From the NCBI GenBank assembly GCA_033977485.1, contig CM066991.1, positions 27,835,850 to 27,899,849 of the forward strand: a DNA stretch of 64,000 nucleotides. Reading direction: 5' to 3'. A program made the translations under genes and the position numbers. The notes beneath the pieces were generated by a model. It was not told the origin of the DNA. It saw only the letters and a list, made by a program, of their open reading frames with translations, and did not search any database. Shown here piece after piece: positions 47,760 through 58,450 of the stretch. Position 1 is the first letter of the stretch, and each line of letters opens with the position of its first letter. The stretch is from Hydrangea macrophylla. Its lineage: Eukaryota; Streptophyta; Magnoliopsida; Cornales; Hydrangeaceae.

Positions 47760-49290
47760 CAAAAGTAGTAGAGTTCAAAATTAAAATGGAAACTTCTCGT
47801 GCATCTTTGACTCTAGCTCCCACGTAGCTTCTCCTTTGTCATGATGCTTCCACTAGATCTTTACTAACAGGATCTCCTTGTTCCTGAACTTCTTGATTCA
47901 ATGATCTAGGATTCGCATTGGTCCTTCGTTGAACGTGACGTTGTCGATGACTTCAATATTCTTGAAATTGATCTCGTGCACTAGGTTGTGGGCACACTTC
48001 CTCAGCATACTGATGTGGAAAACGTTGTGCACTTCTGACATCTTCGGCAGCAACGCAAGTTGATACGGAACTTTTTCAACATGGTCTAGGATCTCAAATG
48101 AGCCGATGAATCACGGGGATAGCTTGCCTCTCTTCTGACCAAATCTAACAATCCCTCAAACAGGTGAAACCTTAAGCAGCACATAATCTCCAACCGCAAA
48201 CTCTAAGTCTTTGAGTCGTTTGTCAGCATAGCTCTTGTGTCGGGTCTGAGCTACCTTTATCTTTTCACATACGACTTGAATCTTCTTGCTGGTTTCTCAT
48301 ACCACTTATGGCCCAAGAAGTTGAGTATCTCCGACTTCAGCCCAACATAGTGGCGATCGGCAAGGTTTTCTGTATAAAGCTTCAAATGGCGCCATCCCTA
48401 TGCTCGTATGGTAGCTATTATTGTAGGTGAACTCAATCAGCAGCAGGTGAGTCTCCCAAGAACTCTCAAAATCGATAACATAAGTACATAGCATGTCCTC
48501 CATCACTTGATTGACTCGCTCAGTCTGCCCATCGGTTTGTAAATGAAAGGCTGAACTCAAGTTTAATGTTGTTCCCATTACTGTTTAAAAACTCTTCCAG
48601 AATTCTACAGTAAAGCGTGAATCTCAATATAATACGATAGAAATAGGTACATTGTGTGGTCATACAACTTGCTATAGATACATTCGGCTCAATCGTTCAA
48701 CGAGATATGTCATGATGTAGGCGATTAAATGTGTAGTCTTTGTAAGTTGATCCACGATTACCCAAATAGTGTTGTGGTTTTGTTGAGACTTCGGCAAACC
48801 TACCACGAAATCCATGGTTACATGTTCTCATTTCCATTAGAGAATGGGCAATGGTTGTAGTAATCCAGGTGGTTTCTGATGTTCTGCCTTTACTTTCTTC
48901 CAAGTAAGACACTGATATACATACTCAGCTACTTCTCGCTTTATCCTTTCCCACTAGAAATTCTTCTTCAAGTCCTTATACATCTTCGTACCTTTAGGAT
49001 GAATTGTCATTCGTGACTTATATGTTTCATCCAATATTCCTTTTTACAGATTTTTTTTGTTAGGTATGCAGAGTCTACCTTTACATTATAAGGCTCCGCT
49101 ATACCAATACTCCAGACTTTTGGTTTCTTCGCTGACATCTTGGTGAACCATAGCTTCAAATCTTCCGTTGTATGTTGCGCTTCTATGATATGGCTAATCA
49201 AAGTTGGTTGTACCATAAGACATCACAGACGTTGTCCTTCGGTTTCTTCCACTGGCTATAGGTCAAATTCAGCTAAAACTTCTAATGCTT
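47760..49290 (-). pseudogene. pol: Tekay integrase and chromodomain remnant
   Basis: The integrase end reads FHLQTDGQTERVNQVMEDML and LIEFTYNNSYHTSIGMAPFE (48306-48578), with the catalytic Glu in QTERVNQ; the upstream zinc-binding side includes AEPYNVKVDS (49007-49216). Downstream, a broken frame at about 47780-48060 gives KCTTFSTSV-like and GEATWELESKM segments, matching the EATWE core of Tekay chromodomains as I know it. The chromodomain would have directed integration to methylated-histone chromatin. Stops show it is inactive. Confidence 0.8.
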
Positions 49291-51000
49291 GCCACTCTCG
49301 AATTAATAACGCAGCGATTACCAGCCGAGGTCAACGGCTCAAAGCACCGGCAACGACATTCGCTTTACCTGGATAGTATTGCAATGAAAATTCATAGTCC
49401 TTGAGTAACTCCATCCATTTTCATTGTCGTATGTTCAACTCCTTCTGAGAGAACAAATACTTTAAGCTCTTATGATCGAAAAATAGATCAAACTTCTCCT
49501 TATAGAGATAGTGTCTCTAGATCTTTAATGTAAACATTATCGCTACTAATGCCAGATCATGTGTAGGATAATTCTTCTCGTGCGGATTCATTTGCCTAGA
49601 TCCATAGCGATAACATTTTTGTCTTGCATAAGTACACAACCAAGTCTTTGGTATGATTCATCACTGTAGATTATGTACCTTTCTCTGCTCTTGGGTATTG
49701 TCAGTATTGGTGCGGAAGTTAATCTTTCCTTTAATTCGTGGAATGCAATTTCATGCTTATCTGTCTACTCGTACTTTATCTCATTCCTTGTTAAATTTGT
49801 CAAGGGTCCTGCAATCTTGGAGAATCCTTCGACAAATCTTTAATAATATCCTACTAGACTAAGAAAACTTCTAACTTCTGTTGCATTGGTTAGTCTATTC
49901 CAACTTAGGACTGCATCAATCTTAGATGAGTCCATAGAAATACCATTCTGAGAAATCATATGTCCCAAAAATTTGACTTCCTTTAGCCAAAACTCACATT
50001 TGCTGAACTTAGCATTCAGCTTACTATCTCGAAGCGTCTGTAAAGCAATCTATAAGTGTTCTCTGTGATCCTCTTCTGTCTTTGAGTAAATCAAGATGTC
50101 ATCGATGAATACTATAATGAATTAATCCAAATATGGTCTAAATACTCATTCAATAAGTCCATGAATTCGTCAATCCGAAAGGCATAACCAAAACCTCGTA
50201 ATGCCCATATCTCGTCCTAAACGTCGTCCTTGACACATCCTCTGGTCGAACCAATAGTTGATGAAATCCTGAACGTAGATCGATCTTCGAAAATTTCCTT
50301 GATCCTTGCTGCTGGTCGAATAGATAATCTATCCGATGAAGTAGATATCTATTCTTGATCGAAACCTTGTTCAATTCCCTATTGTCTATGCAAAGTCAAA
50401 GTGTTCCACCCTTCTTCTTCACAAATAGAGCTGGCGCTCCCCAAGGTGACATACTCGGGCGAATGAATCCCAAATCTTCAAGTTCCTAAACTTGCTTTTT
50501 CAACTCCAACATCTCAGGTGATGCTATCCTATACGGAGTCTTGGAAATTATAAAGTTCCAGGTACTAGTTTCACGCAAAAGTCTATCTCCCTCTTTGGTG
50601 GAAGTCCTTTAATATTCTGAAATACATCTTCGAAATCTTGTACAATAGAAATCTGATCCATCATTGGTGTCGTACTCGTACTCCTGATCGTAGCCAAACA
50701 ACTTGTAAGAAACATGTCGCTCATCGGCTAATATTGAAATCTAATAGTTGGACATCTAGGTACTAGAAACACGGATAGTCCTGGTGGGGCAATCTAAGTT
50801 GGCACTGTACTTGGTCAGCCAATTCATTCCTAGGATAATGTCAAATTCTAACATTGACAGAACTATCAAGTCTGCTAGAAAATTCCTATTTTCCAAGGTC
50901 AATGGACAATCTTTACACATTTTACCCAACTTAACAGTCACTCCCAAAGGTGACACAGCATTAAGTATCGCCTCAAGTGCCTTGGGGTACTAAACCCAAC
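49290..51000 (-). pseudogene. pol: Tekay protease, reverse transcriptase and RNase H remnant
   Basis: Protease near 50756-50956: [73 protein letters not shown] (50150-50374), then the catalytic box FIIVFIDDILIYS at about 50091-50129. RNase H: DHKSLKYLFSQKEL, LQYYPGKANVVAGALSR (49300-49480), the last motif having G in place of the usual D. Frames are interrupted throughout. Confidence 0.88.
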
Positions 51001-51289
51001 TGACGCACAATCTTAACAGCAGTAAACAAATGTGTAGCACCAGTATCAAATAAAGCTTTACCTTGATTGTGATAAAGTACAAGTCTACCTTCTAGATGTT
51101 GTTGTTCACATGCGTTAAAGCCTGCTCCCATAGGAATGATGGCATTCATCTGTATCTAATTTGGGGGTCCTTGTATTCCCTGAACTGGTGCCCCATAATA
51201 CCTTCCGCGTGATGGATGGCAATCTCTGCTGAAATGCCTTGGCTTGTTGTAATTTCGGCAGATAACATCTGTCCGGCAGTTAACCCTGA

Positions 51290-52320
51290 GGGCTGTGCAT
51301 AACTTGGCAATGTGCCCAGGCTTTCCGCAATTAAAACATCCCCCGTTACTTGGTTGTGATGCAGTAAACAGTGCCCGAGGTTGTGGTCCCTACTGGCGAT
51401 ATTGTTGGGGTTAGGAAAATTCTGCTAAGACTTCCTGGCTCCATCCCAGGTGTGCTTGTTCCCAAGAAAGTTGCCCTGAGGTCTCCACCCTTAGGTATTT
51501 CTTGGCAGGGGGTTATGGAAATTTCTCTGTTGCTGAAAATTCCTCGATGGATAGGGCCGATTCATCTGTCATTGTTATATTGAATAGGCGTCTTTCTCCG
51601 AACTCACAACAAGTCTCAGTAATCCTTCAAACAATTGGTTAAGGTGCCCAATCAGCATGTGTCGTAAGTGGGAATTCAGTCCCTGATGAAATATTTTTAC
51701 CTTCTTCTATGTGGTGTAGATTATATGTGGAGCGAATCGAGACAATCGCTCAAACTGCGTGGTATACTCTCGTATAGTCCAACTTCCTTGGACCAGGCTA
51801 AGAAAATTCTTCTCCTGTTGGTCCTTCTCATCCTCTAGGAAGTATTTCTCCAAAAAAACTTCCCTTAAATGTTTCCCATGGCATCACTCTCGCATCGTTC
51901 ATCCCAATAGTGGCTCGCTTAGGATCCCACCAATCTGCGGCAGCTAGGTGAGTTGGAACGTAGCAAGACAGCGCTTCTCCTGTTCACTACACTCTAACAC
52001 TGCAAAGATCAATTACATCTCTCTTATTCACTGCTCAGCTTTCTATGGTTCTGTTAACCCATTAAATTCTCTGGTTGTAGTCCATAAATATAATAGTAAT
52101 TTATCTCTTACCTATCTTGGCAGAAATGGTGCAACAGGGGTTGGACAGGTTGCTAATTAGTAACATCATTGTAGGTGTCACCTACATATTCCATTCTCTG
52201 CATAAATGCCTCAAAGACACCTGTTGGATCCATGCCCTCAGGAATAGAGGCTCCAAGTCATGGTGGATTCCTTCTAGGCCCAACCAGAGTGATATCGTGT
52301 AACCTATTGATTAGCTGAAC
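51290..52320 (-). pseudogene. gag: Tekay gag remnant with CCHC zinc knuckle
   Basis: At 51297-51338 the minus strand encodes CFNCGKPGHIAKLC, a complete C-X2-C-X4-H-X4-C knuckle. Upstream (higher coordinates) broken frames include PEGMDPTGVFEAFMQRMEYV (near 52200-52260). Stops are frequent, so no intact Gag is made. Confidence 0.75.
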
Positions 52321-52679
52321 ATCTTCTCAGAGAAACAAAATCAAGACAAAGTGATAAACAGTAAGAGCTAATATTTCTACTAACTAACATATATCAACTC
52401 ATAACAACAACAAATCAAAATCATATCACAGACATCTCAAAAGTACTGCTCGTATAAAAATCAAAAAGATGTACCGCATATTATACACTAGTCAAACTAT
52501 GTACCACATGGGACATAGGCTAATACAGTACTAAGGTCAGCTATTTACAATATTACTGCTACTGATAATATCTATACAAAAGCTATGATCCAATAGCTAT
52601 CTCTTAAACTCCCAAAAGTCATGTGGACAACATGTCCTAATATAGAACTAACAAATATCTAAACCCCCTCCAGATCCTG

Positions 52680-53705
52680 ACTCAAAAGTCGTCAGCATCT
52701 GATGCTGCTGCGGGCACCTCGTCCTTTGAAATAATATCCATCTCCTCAAAGAGATCATCCTCGACCGGTGCGACCATATCTCCGACTACTACTCCGATAT
52801 CCCAATCCTCAACCATCTCTGTATCAGCGTCCTCTAATATGTCTGCCATCATCGCTTGGTTAGCGACGTCGATGGCTACTACAGCAAATCAATCAGCTAT
52901 GTCCACGGCCCCTGCTAATATAGCCTCTCCCATAACAAATCCAGCTGGCTGACCGACCATCGCAACTATCCATCCTACTATCATATCAGCCATAGCTTCC
53001 ATATGTAATATAGGTCCAGCCGGTAACTCAGGCACAACAGGTATCTCTGGCACAACTGCCTCATCTACTATCCCCATAATCATATTTCCCTCTACCACTG
53101 TGTCATCTTCTCTAATCATGATATATGCCTCAACAGCCTCGGGGTCCTCTGGATCCTTCATTGGTTCCTCTGGCTCTGGTTCCTCATCAGGAATATACTT
53201 TGACTCCTCTGGGTCATCCTCTGGCTCATCATCGTCGTCGTTGTCTGCATGCTCCTCCTCTTCTGGATCCTTGTCGTCCCCATCCTCTAGCTTTGGGTCC
53301 TCCTTTCCCTGAATCGGCTCGGGTCTCTAGGACTGGTATGTCAGGTACCGGTGATGGTGGGGCTACCTATGTAGGTACAACTATAGGCTCTGGTGTAACA
53401 AGCCCTGTTAGAATGGCTTGCATCTTAACCACGTCTACCTCCAGCTTACTCTGGATCAATCGAGCCATCTTCTAGTATATGGCAACTTGGGTCATGGCAT
53501 AGTGATATGCATTCATGCGTATCTCTGTCGGGTGTGTCGTGCCCACAACATAGAGAGAAGTCCACATCCTCTCCTCTAAGTATCGACTAGCCGTCTGGTG
53601 AATGTGACTCTGGTATATATCTGGTATGGCGGGCTCAACTGTGTCCCTATGAATAACATGTTCGCCAAAAGAATCATCCACAAACAGGTGGAAATCCGGA
53701 TCCAT
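52680..53705 (-). pseudogene. Acidic leader ORF upstream of Tekay gag
   Basis: From the ATG at 53705 the frame reads MDPDFHLFVDDSFGEHV, HQTASRYLEERMW, NAYHYAMTQVAIY, a stop at 53472-53474, then KMARLIQSKLEVDVVKMQ. After a frameshift near 53315 comes a strongly acidic stretch (DDKDPEEEEHADNDDDDEPE, residues EEPEPEEP), then a hydrophobic/acidic region to about 52680. With only two or three lesions over about 1 kb it reads as a former protein. About 370 bp of non-coding sequence separate it from the gag remnant. I do not recognise the family; it may be an N-terminal extension of Gag or a separate ORF. Confidence 0.5.
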
Positions 53706-53711
53706 GCTACC

Positions 53712-53993
53712 CTACAAAGAAAACTTTCTAAGAGGTGGAATAGAATAACCCGATTGAAGCGTAATGATCATACGTCTGTAATGCATTGTATGTCCCATAA
53801 TAAGTCCCATTCTTCTACCCTTTCCCGGGAGTCGATGACTATTCACAACTATTACCTTGACACGAAAGAAGAGTTTGACCCAATGCTTTATTTCTATCCT
53901 AGTTGATCCCGATTCGACATTAGAAGTATATTGATTTTTCCCCAATAACCGAATACTTTTGTCTGTAAATACTGCAAATTTGATTCCATCCAT
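53712..53993 (-). CDS. rpl23: Plastid-derived ribosomal protein L23 copy (nuclear plastid DNA) in the retrotransposon leader
   Basis: The 93-codon frame starts [20 protein letters not shown] and includes [11 protein letters not shown] and [15 protein letters not shown], clearly plastid uL23, whose usual length is also 93 residues as I recall. The last few residues differ (PPLRKFSL), so homology ends close to the stop. Several substitutions (for example E to K before LFF, G to R after it) suggest drift. The plastid-like sequence continues upstream to at least 54070 (AACCCCTCATTTGAATG) and perhaps about 54280. It lies in sense orientation inside the Tekay element, 6 bp ahead of the acidic ORF's ATG. 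It is probably an inserted plastid fragment, and expression as protein is doubtful. Confidence 0.88.
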   Translation of the reverse strand: MDGIKFAVFTDKSIRLLGKNQYTSNVESGSTRIEIKHWVKLFFRVKVIVVNSHRLPGKGRRMGLIMGHTMHYRRMIITLQSGYSIPPLRKFSL

Positions 53994-54374
53994 AAATCTA
54001 TTTTATTCCCTATGATTTGGTTTTTTCCTTCATTCAAATGAGGGGTTCGTTGGATTTGCTTTGATACACGAAGTCTTTTTTTTTTTTTTATTGAAAAAAA
54101 AATTAAGTACTCTAAGAGGTGGGCTATCAATTTTAATATTTCGCTATATTTTTCTTTTATCTGAGAATTTCTTGTATTTTCATCTAATCTATTCATTTTT
54201 ATGTTCAAAATCAATTATAAATTAGAATTCTAAATTCTTTTAGATTTATTGCTTTGCTTGTTCAATGCCTTATCTATCGTCAAGAGGACGAACTTATCTT
54301 ATCATATCTCAGGGATCATAAATGCTAGGACCAGATAGTGTGGAACGAATAATGAATGAAAGTATCAAACCTAA

Positions 54375-54386
54375 GGCTATGATACC
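54375..54386 (-). promoter_or_regulatory. Primer-binding site of the Tekay element
   Basis: The minus strand reads TTTTTGGTATCATAGCC starting a few bases after the LTR end at 54395. It differs by about one base from the common initiator-Met site TGGTATCAGAGCC. It sets the orientation and the 5' LTR. Confidence 0.7.
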
Positions 54387-54394
54387 AAAAATCC

Positions 54395-56600
54395 TGTCAC
54401 GCCCCGGAGCAGCAAAAATATAGAAAAATAAATTTCCTTTTTAAGTCCATAGGGAATGACGGGTAAATGTCACTAATTGTCCACACCACATAGTACTAGT
54501 CAACTAAAAGTACTAAGAACAGTAATAATATCGAACTGAATATATTACAAGAATTATGGCTATTATAAATCATCAAAGTGCACTACAGGAAATATAATAG
54601 GTCTGAAAGCAATAGATGCCCAAGTACCCGTTTAACTAAACAGAAGTAAGTTTAACATCTAAGTGTAAAAGCTAAATGTCTATCTTCTTCTTTATCTCTA
54701 GCTGACGTAGACTTAATCGTCAACGTAGTAATCTTCCCCAGCATATCCATCATCAGCAAGTCCACCCTCGGCATAGCCCTCCTCGGGATAGGAGTCGTCA
54801 TCGTAAGCTCCATCACATGTAATATTATAAACAGGGTGGGCCGGATGGAAAATGTCCAAGCAATAACAACCGTCAGCTTACTGAGAGTTAAGTGAAATAA
54901 AAACTAATAAGGTACCAGTTATATAACGTAATAACAGGATATGAACTGACTAAGATATAGTGTTATAATAGTACCTTCATCTTTAATCAAACGTTGTTAC
55001 TCAACCCTTATCGTCTTATTATCCTAAGACCGATAATCAACATACCTTGACTGAAAGAACAGACTCAATCGTTCAACTCTACGGATACACCATCATTATG
55101 TCCACTGCTCGTTAAGAATATAAACCATCCATTGTATGTCATGGACACTATGTTAGTCCATCCCCTGCTCGTTAAGGATATAAACCATCCATCGCATGTC
55201 AGGGATATAATGTTTCGAGCAACAGCATGCCAAGCCTATTGCCACGACTCATCGATGACTACCAGTGATCCCCATCCACTGCTCGTTAAATATACATGGA
55301 TCATCTGGCTAGTAGAACCCCTTGGTTCTATCCACGTACCATTTCCTAGAACTTATCAAACCTATCTATGTTTCGTACTAATATTGATACATGACTTTTC
55401 CATTGTAGCCTGACTACTCTGATTAAAAATGAAACGGATATCGAACTCAAACACAAACAACATAATGACTAACATTATAACGTTAATCCATTATTTACCT
55501 TCGTACTTATATTTAGCATTGTATTTATCCCTGATTATGCCAATAGTCTTATAATGAATGTCCGAATCGAACAATCGAACAATTGAACCCCTTATATAAT
55601 AAACAAACGAATATTCCACATTCTTCAACTGCCAATCGATTGGATTGGGACAAGGGTCCAATTGATTGGGATAAAATTGTGACAATCGATTGAGGAAAAA
55701 TGGCAATCGATTAGATCCAAAACAATGCCAATCGATTGCAAACTCTGGCAATCGATTAGGTTACAAATAATGGCAATCGATTGGAAAACTATCCAATCGA
55801 TTGATTTCTATCTGATGTCAATCGATTGGGAAAAGTCCAATCGATTAGGACTTCGTCTTCCCCAGCAGAATTCTCAAACAGCATATATAAACCTTAAAGG
55901 GACATATTATTTACGTCTAGCCTTTTAATATACTCATAAACATTTATATAAACGGGACCAAGTGAGTTAGAACTCACCTAGTTGAGTGTGGGGTATATGT
56001 TAGGCTTGGAATCCTCAAGCTTTCTCTATCCTCCTTCTCTCTCTCTTCTCTGTCTCTCTATCTCCCCTGTCTCTTCTTCTTTCTTCTTCTTCTTTATCTT
56101 CTTCTTCTTCTTTCTGTTGCTAAGAGAGTGTGTGGGTGTATATGTATTTGTGTGTGTATATATATATATATGTATGTGTGTATATATGATATATATCACC
56201 CTCTCTCTCAAAAACTGACCAAACAGACCCAAGGAACTAAAATGAAGGTGTATATAGAATTTGAGAGTGCCACATGTCAATCCACGAAGCAAAGTTGAAA
56301 ACTTGTCTTTGCAAGTGGTAATCGATTGGGCTCAGTAGTCAGTAACAATCGATTGGGCTCAGATATTTCAAGGCAATCGACTGGAATGAAAGACAATCGA
56401 TTGGTATAGTACCATGTAATGAATTCAGGTCGGCAGCATGACAATTGATCGGATATCAAAAAGTGGCAATTAATTGGAATGCAAAGGCAATCGATTGATA
56501 TACCAAATTGACCAAATGAAGGGTAAGGGTTATGCAAGCATACAGGTATTAGTAATAAGCATTATTCATTAATATAGACTCTAAAATACAGGGTATTACA
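54395..56600 (-). mobile_element. 5' LTR of the Tekay element (2206 bp)
   Basis: In minus orientation it begins TGTAATACCCTGTATTTTAG at 56600 and ends GGGGCGTGACA at 54395. Two clusters of CAATCGATTG palindromes lie at 56310-56500 and 55625-55850, either side of a candidate TATA box (CTATATACA, near 56250) and a CT/GA-rich tract (56030-56120). A ~65-bp repeat (CTGCTCGTTAAG..ATATAAACCATCCAT) occurs at 55100-55290. Confidence 0.88.
55625..55850. repeat. Ten phased CAATCGATTG palindromes
   Basis: Ten sites occur with gaps of about 16, 14, 11, 15, 10, 15, 10, 15 and 9 bp. Centres therefore alternate at roughly 20 and 25 bp. Most sites are perfect; variants are CAATTGATTG and CAATCGATTA. In minus orientation the cluster is downstream of the TATA box. 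Confidence 0.85.
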
Positions 56601-56665
56601 GTTTCCTTTAAATTTTCCAGGCTTCCCCAATATTTTTTTTTATTAAAAAGGGGAAGGAGGTAGGG

Positions 56666-57070
56666 CAGGTGGACACGAACAGAGCCTCTCAACAAGAGCT
56701 CGAAGCTCGACTCGATAAAGGGTAGGCTCGGCTCGCTCATTCGAGCTCGTGAGCACGATCGATTAAGGCTCGCAAGCAAGCTTGTGAAAAAGCTCGTTAA
56801 TAGGTTTGATAAATAGCTTGTATAATGACTTTTACATATATATTTATAATAAAACTATATAATTTTAGAGAAAATATAACAAACCTTGCAAATAGGCTTG
56901 ATAAATGACTGGTTTGTCATTAAATTATATAATTTTAAAGGCGTGCGAAAAAGCTCGTTAAAAAGCTCGTGATCACTTGAAAGCTCGGCTCATTTGAGGT
57001 CATGAGCAAGCTCGCAAGCTCGTGAAGAAGCTCGCGAGCAAGCTCGGCTCGGCTTGGCTCGTGTCCACCC
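56666..57070. mobile_element. hAT-like non-autonomous element rich in AGCTCG
   Basis: CAGGTGGACACGA at the left is mirrored by TCGTGTCCACC at the right. The ends are rich in AGCTCG/CGAGCT subterminal repeats (AAGCTCGAC, GCTCGGCTCG). Candidate 8-bp target copies AGGTAGGG and AGGTGGGG differ at one base. No transposase is present. Confidence 0.65.
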
Positions 57071-57085
57071 GTAGGTGGGGGTAAA

Positions 57086-57266
57086 CAAAAAGGGTAATAC
57101 TTGGGACACACCTATTCATAAAACTTTTGGGACACAGCTCAAAAGATATGTCTATCTGTCTCCTGTGTCACTGTGGGATCCACTGACATCACAGGAAAGA
57201 GATAGACACATCTTTTAGGTTATATTGTGTCCCAAAAATTGTTTAAATGTGTGTCCAAACTTTACC
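57086..57266. mobile_element. Palindromic MITE, family M, copy 2
   Basis: GGGACACACCTA...AACTTTTGGGACACAGCTCA at the left is mirrored by TTGTGTCCCAAAAATTG...TGTGTGTCCAAACTTTACCC at the right. It shares terminal and subterminal words with the copy at 32003-32168, so the two define a family of about 170-180 bp. Confidence 0.7.
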
Positions 57267-57670
57267 CAAAAAAAAATGACATACAATACAAGGGCCTAAG
57301 ACCTGGCCCGACGCCAAACGAGCGATTCACTTTGCTCACTCTTCCTTAGTATTACCTTTTATGTAATTGATGTAGTGTGATTAATATTTCGGGAAAAATA
57401 CAGTGGAGAATTTTGGATCAATCATGTCTTGCCTTCTAAGTGATGACAAATGAAAAATCTACTTTCTTTGTAAAATTTTGGTAGGTGAATAAGTCAACAA
57501 ATTGATAGCACATACATAGCAAATTAATGACCAATTAATGAATCCAATACAAAAATCTTCTCAATCTGATGAAAATCTTTCCCAGGTATTATGTTTTTTG
57601 GTTAATTTCTAGTATTTATCATGCTGACGTGGTGTAACAACTCAATTATACGGAGGTAAGGCTTTTTTTA

Positions 57671-57940
57671 AAAGGAGTAAATATCACTTGCCTCCCCTAA
57701 GGTTTGGCCTTAATAGTTAATACACATACCTCCCTCACATTTCAAAAATCTCACTTACCTCCCTTATTTTGAAATTTTAGTATCAATTTTTCCCCTCCCT
57801 TTAACAAATCGTTAGAAAATTTAAGAGAATCTAACACTAAAATTCAGAATAAGGGAGGTAAGTGATATTCCTGAAACATGAGAAGAGGTATATGTATTAA
57901 GGCCAAATCTCAAGGGAGGGAGGTGATATTTACCCTTTTA
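57671..57940. mobile_element. Palindromic MITE of about 270 bp
   Basis: The left end AAAGGAGTAAATATCACTTG, CCTCCC, AAGGTTTGGCCTTAAT is mirrored by ATTAAGGCCAAATCT, GGGAGGGAGGTGATATTTAC, CCTTTT at the right. Arms of about 60 bp flank an AT-rich centre that repeats the ACTTACCTCCC word. No coding capacity; the superfamily is not settled. Confidence 0.7.
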
Positions 57941-58450
57941 AAAAAGTAGAGATGACATGTAGAGAGGTTGTGGGGAGGGTGACTTTTTTTTAAAACTTGT
58001 AAGAATACATGTCATGTCCACCTTTTTTCAAAGGCAATGAGTTACCATAAAATTGGGGTGTCATACCACATCAACATGATGACATGATTACGTGGTGTGA
58101 CGGCTCACTAAATAATTTCTCCCAACGTAGACCCAGTTGAGCCCTAACTTCACCAACGGAGGCGGCAAGAGGATGAGTTCTGAATTATACACAATTACTT
58201 CTATTGGAACACCTAGTGAGCACTCTCAACTTTGATATCAAAGCCCTATGTATACAAACCACTTGACAATATGCAACATCAAACTCTAACCGATGGATTA
58301 AAATGAACAAATTGTAGCTAACATTTAAAAAATGCCTTATCCCAGCAAAAATTAATAATTGAAATAGCTCTAAGTGCAACACATTAATAATAAATAGGTA
58401 ACACTATAGAGGTACCACCAAATGCTACCAAAGTGGAGTATATGAATATC

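Larger units (their letters stand above)
47150..56600 (-). mobile_element. Tekay/Del-type chromovirus (Ty3/gypsy), degenerate, 3' LTR truncated
   Basis: Minus-strand order: 5' LTR 54395-56600, primer site 54375-54386 (TGGTATCATAGCC, initiator-Met variant), leader with plastid rpl23 and an acidic ORF, gag with CCHC knuckle, protease, RT, RNase H, integrase, chromodomain remnant, polypurine tract, and a partial 3' LTR 47150-47723. The LTR start TGTAATACCC and the C-terminal chromodomain point to the Tekay lineage. Many stops and frameshifts are present. The 3' LTR lacks about three quarters of its length where it meets copia C1, so a deletion occurred at that junction. Confidence 0.9.

Noticed and set aside
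53894..54214. 106-codon minus-strand ORF overlapping the rpl23 start
   Set aside because: It is an out-of-frame reading of rpl23 and its AT-rich plastid-like leader; no homologue recognised.
10048..56500. CRISPR-like array in the spaced palindromes
   Set aside because: This is a eukaryotic genome; spacers are 5-16 bp and not unique spacer units, and no cas genes exist.
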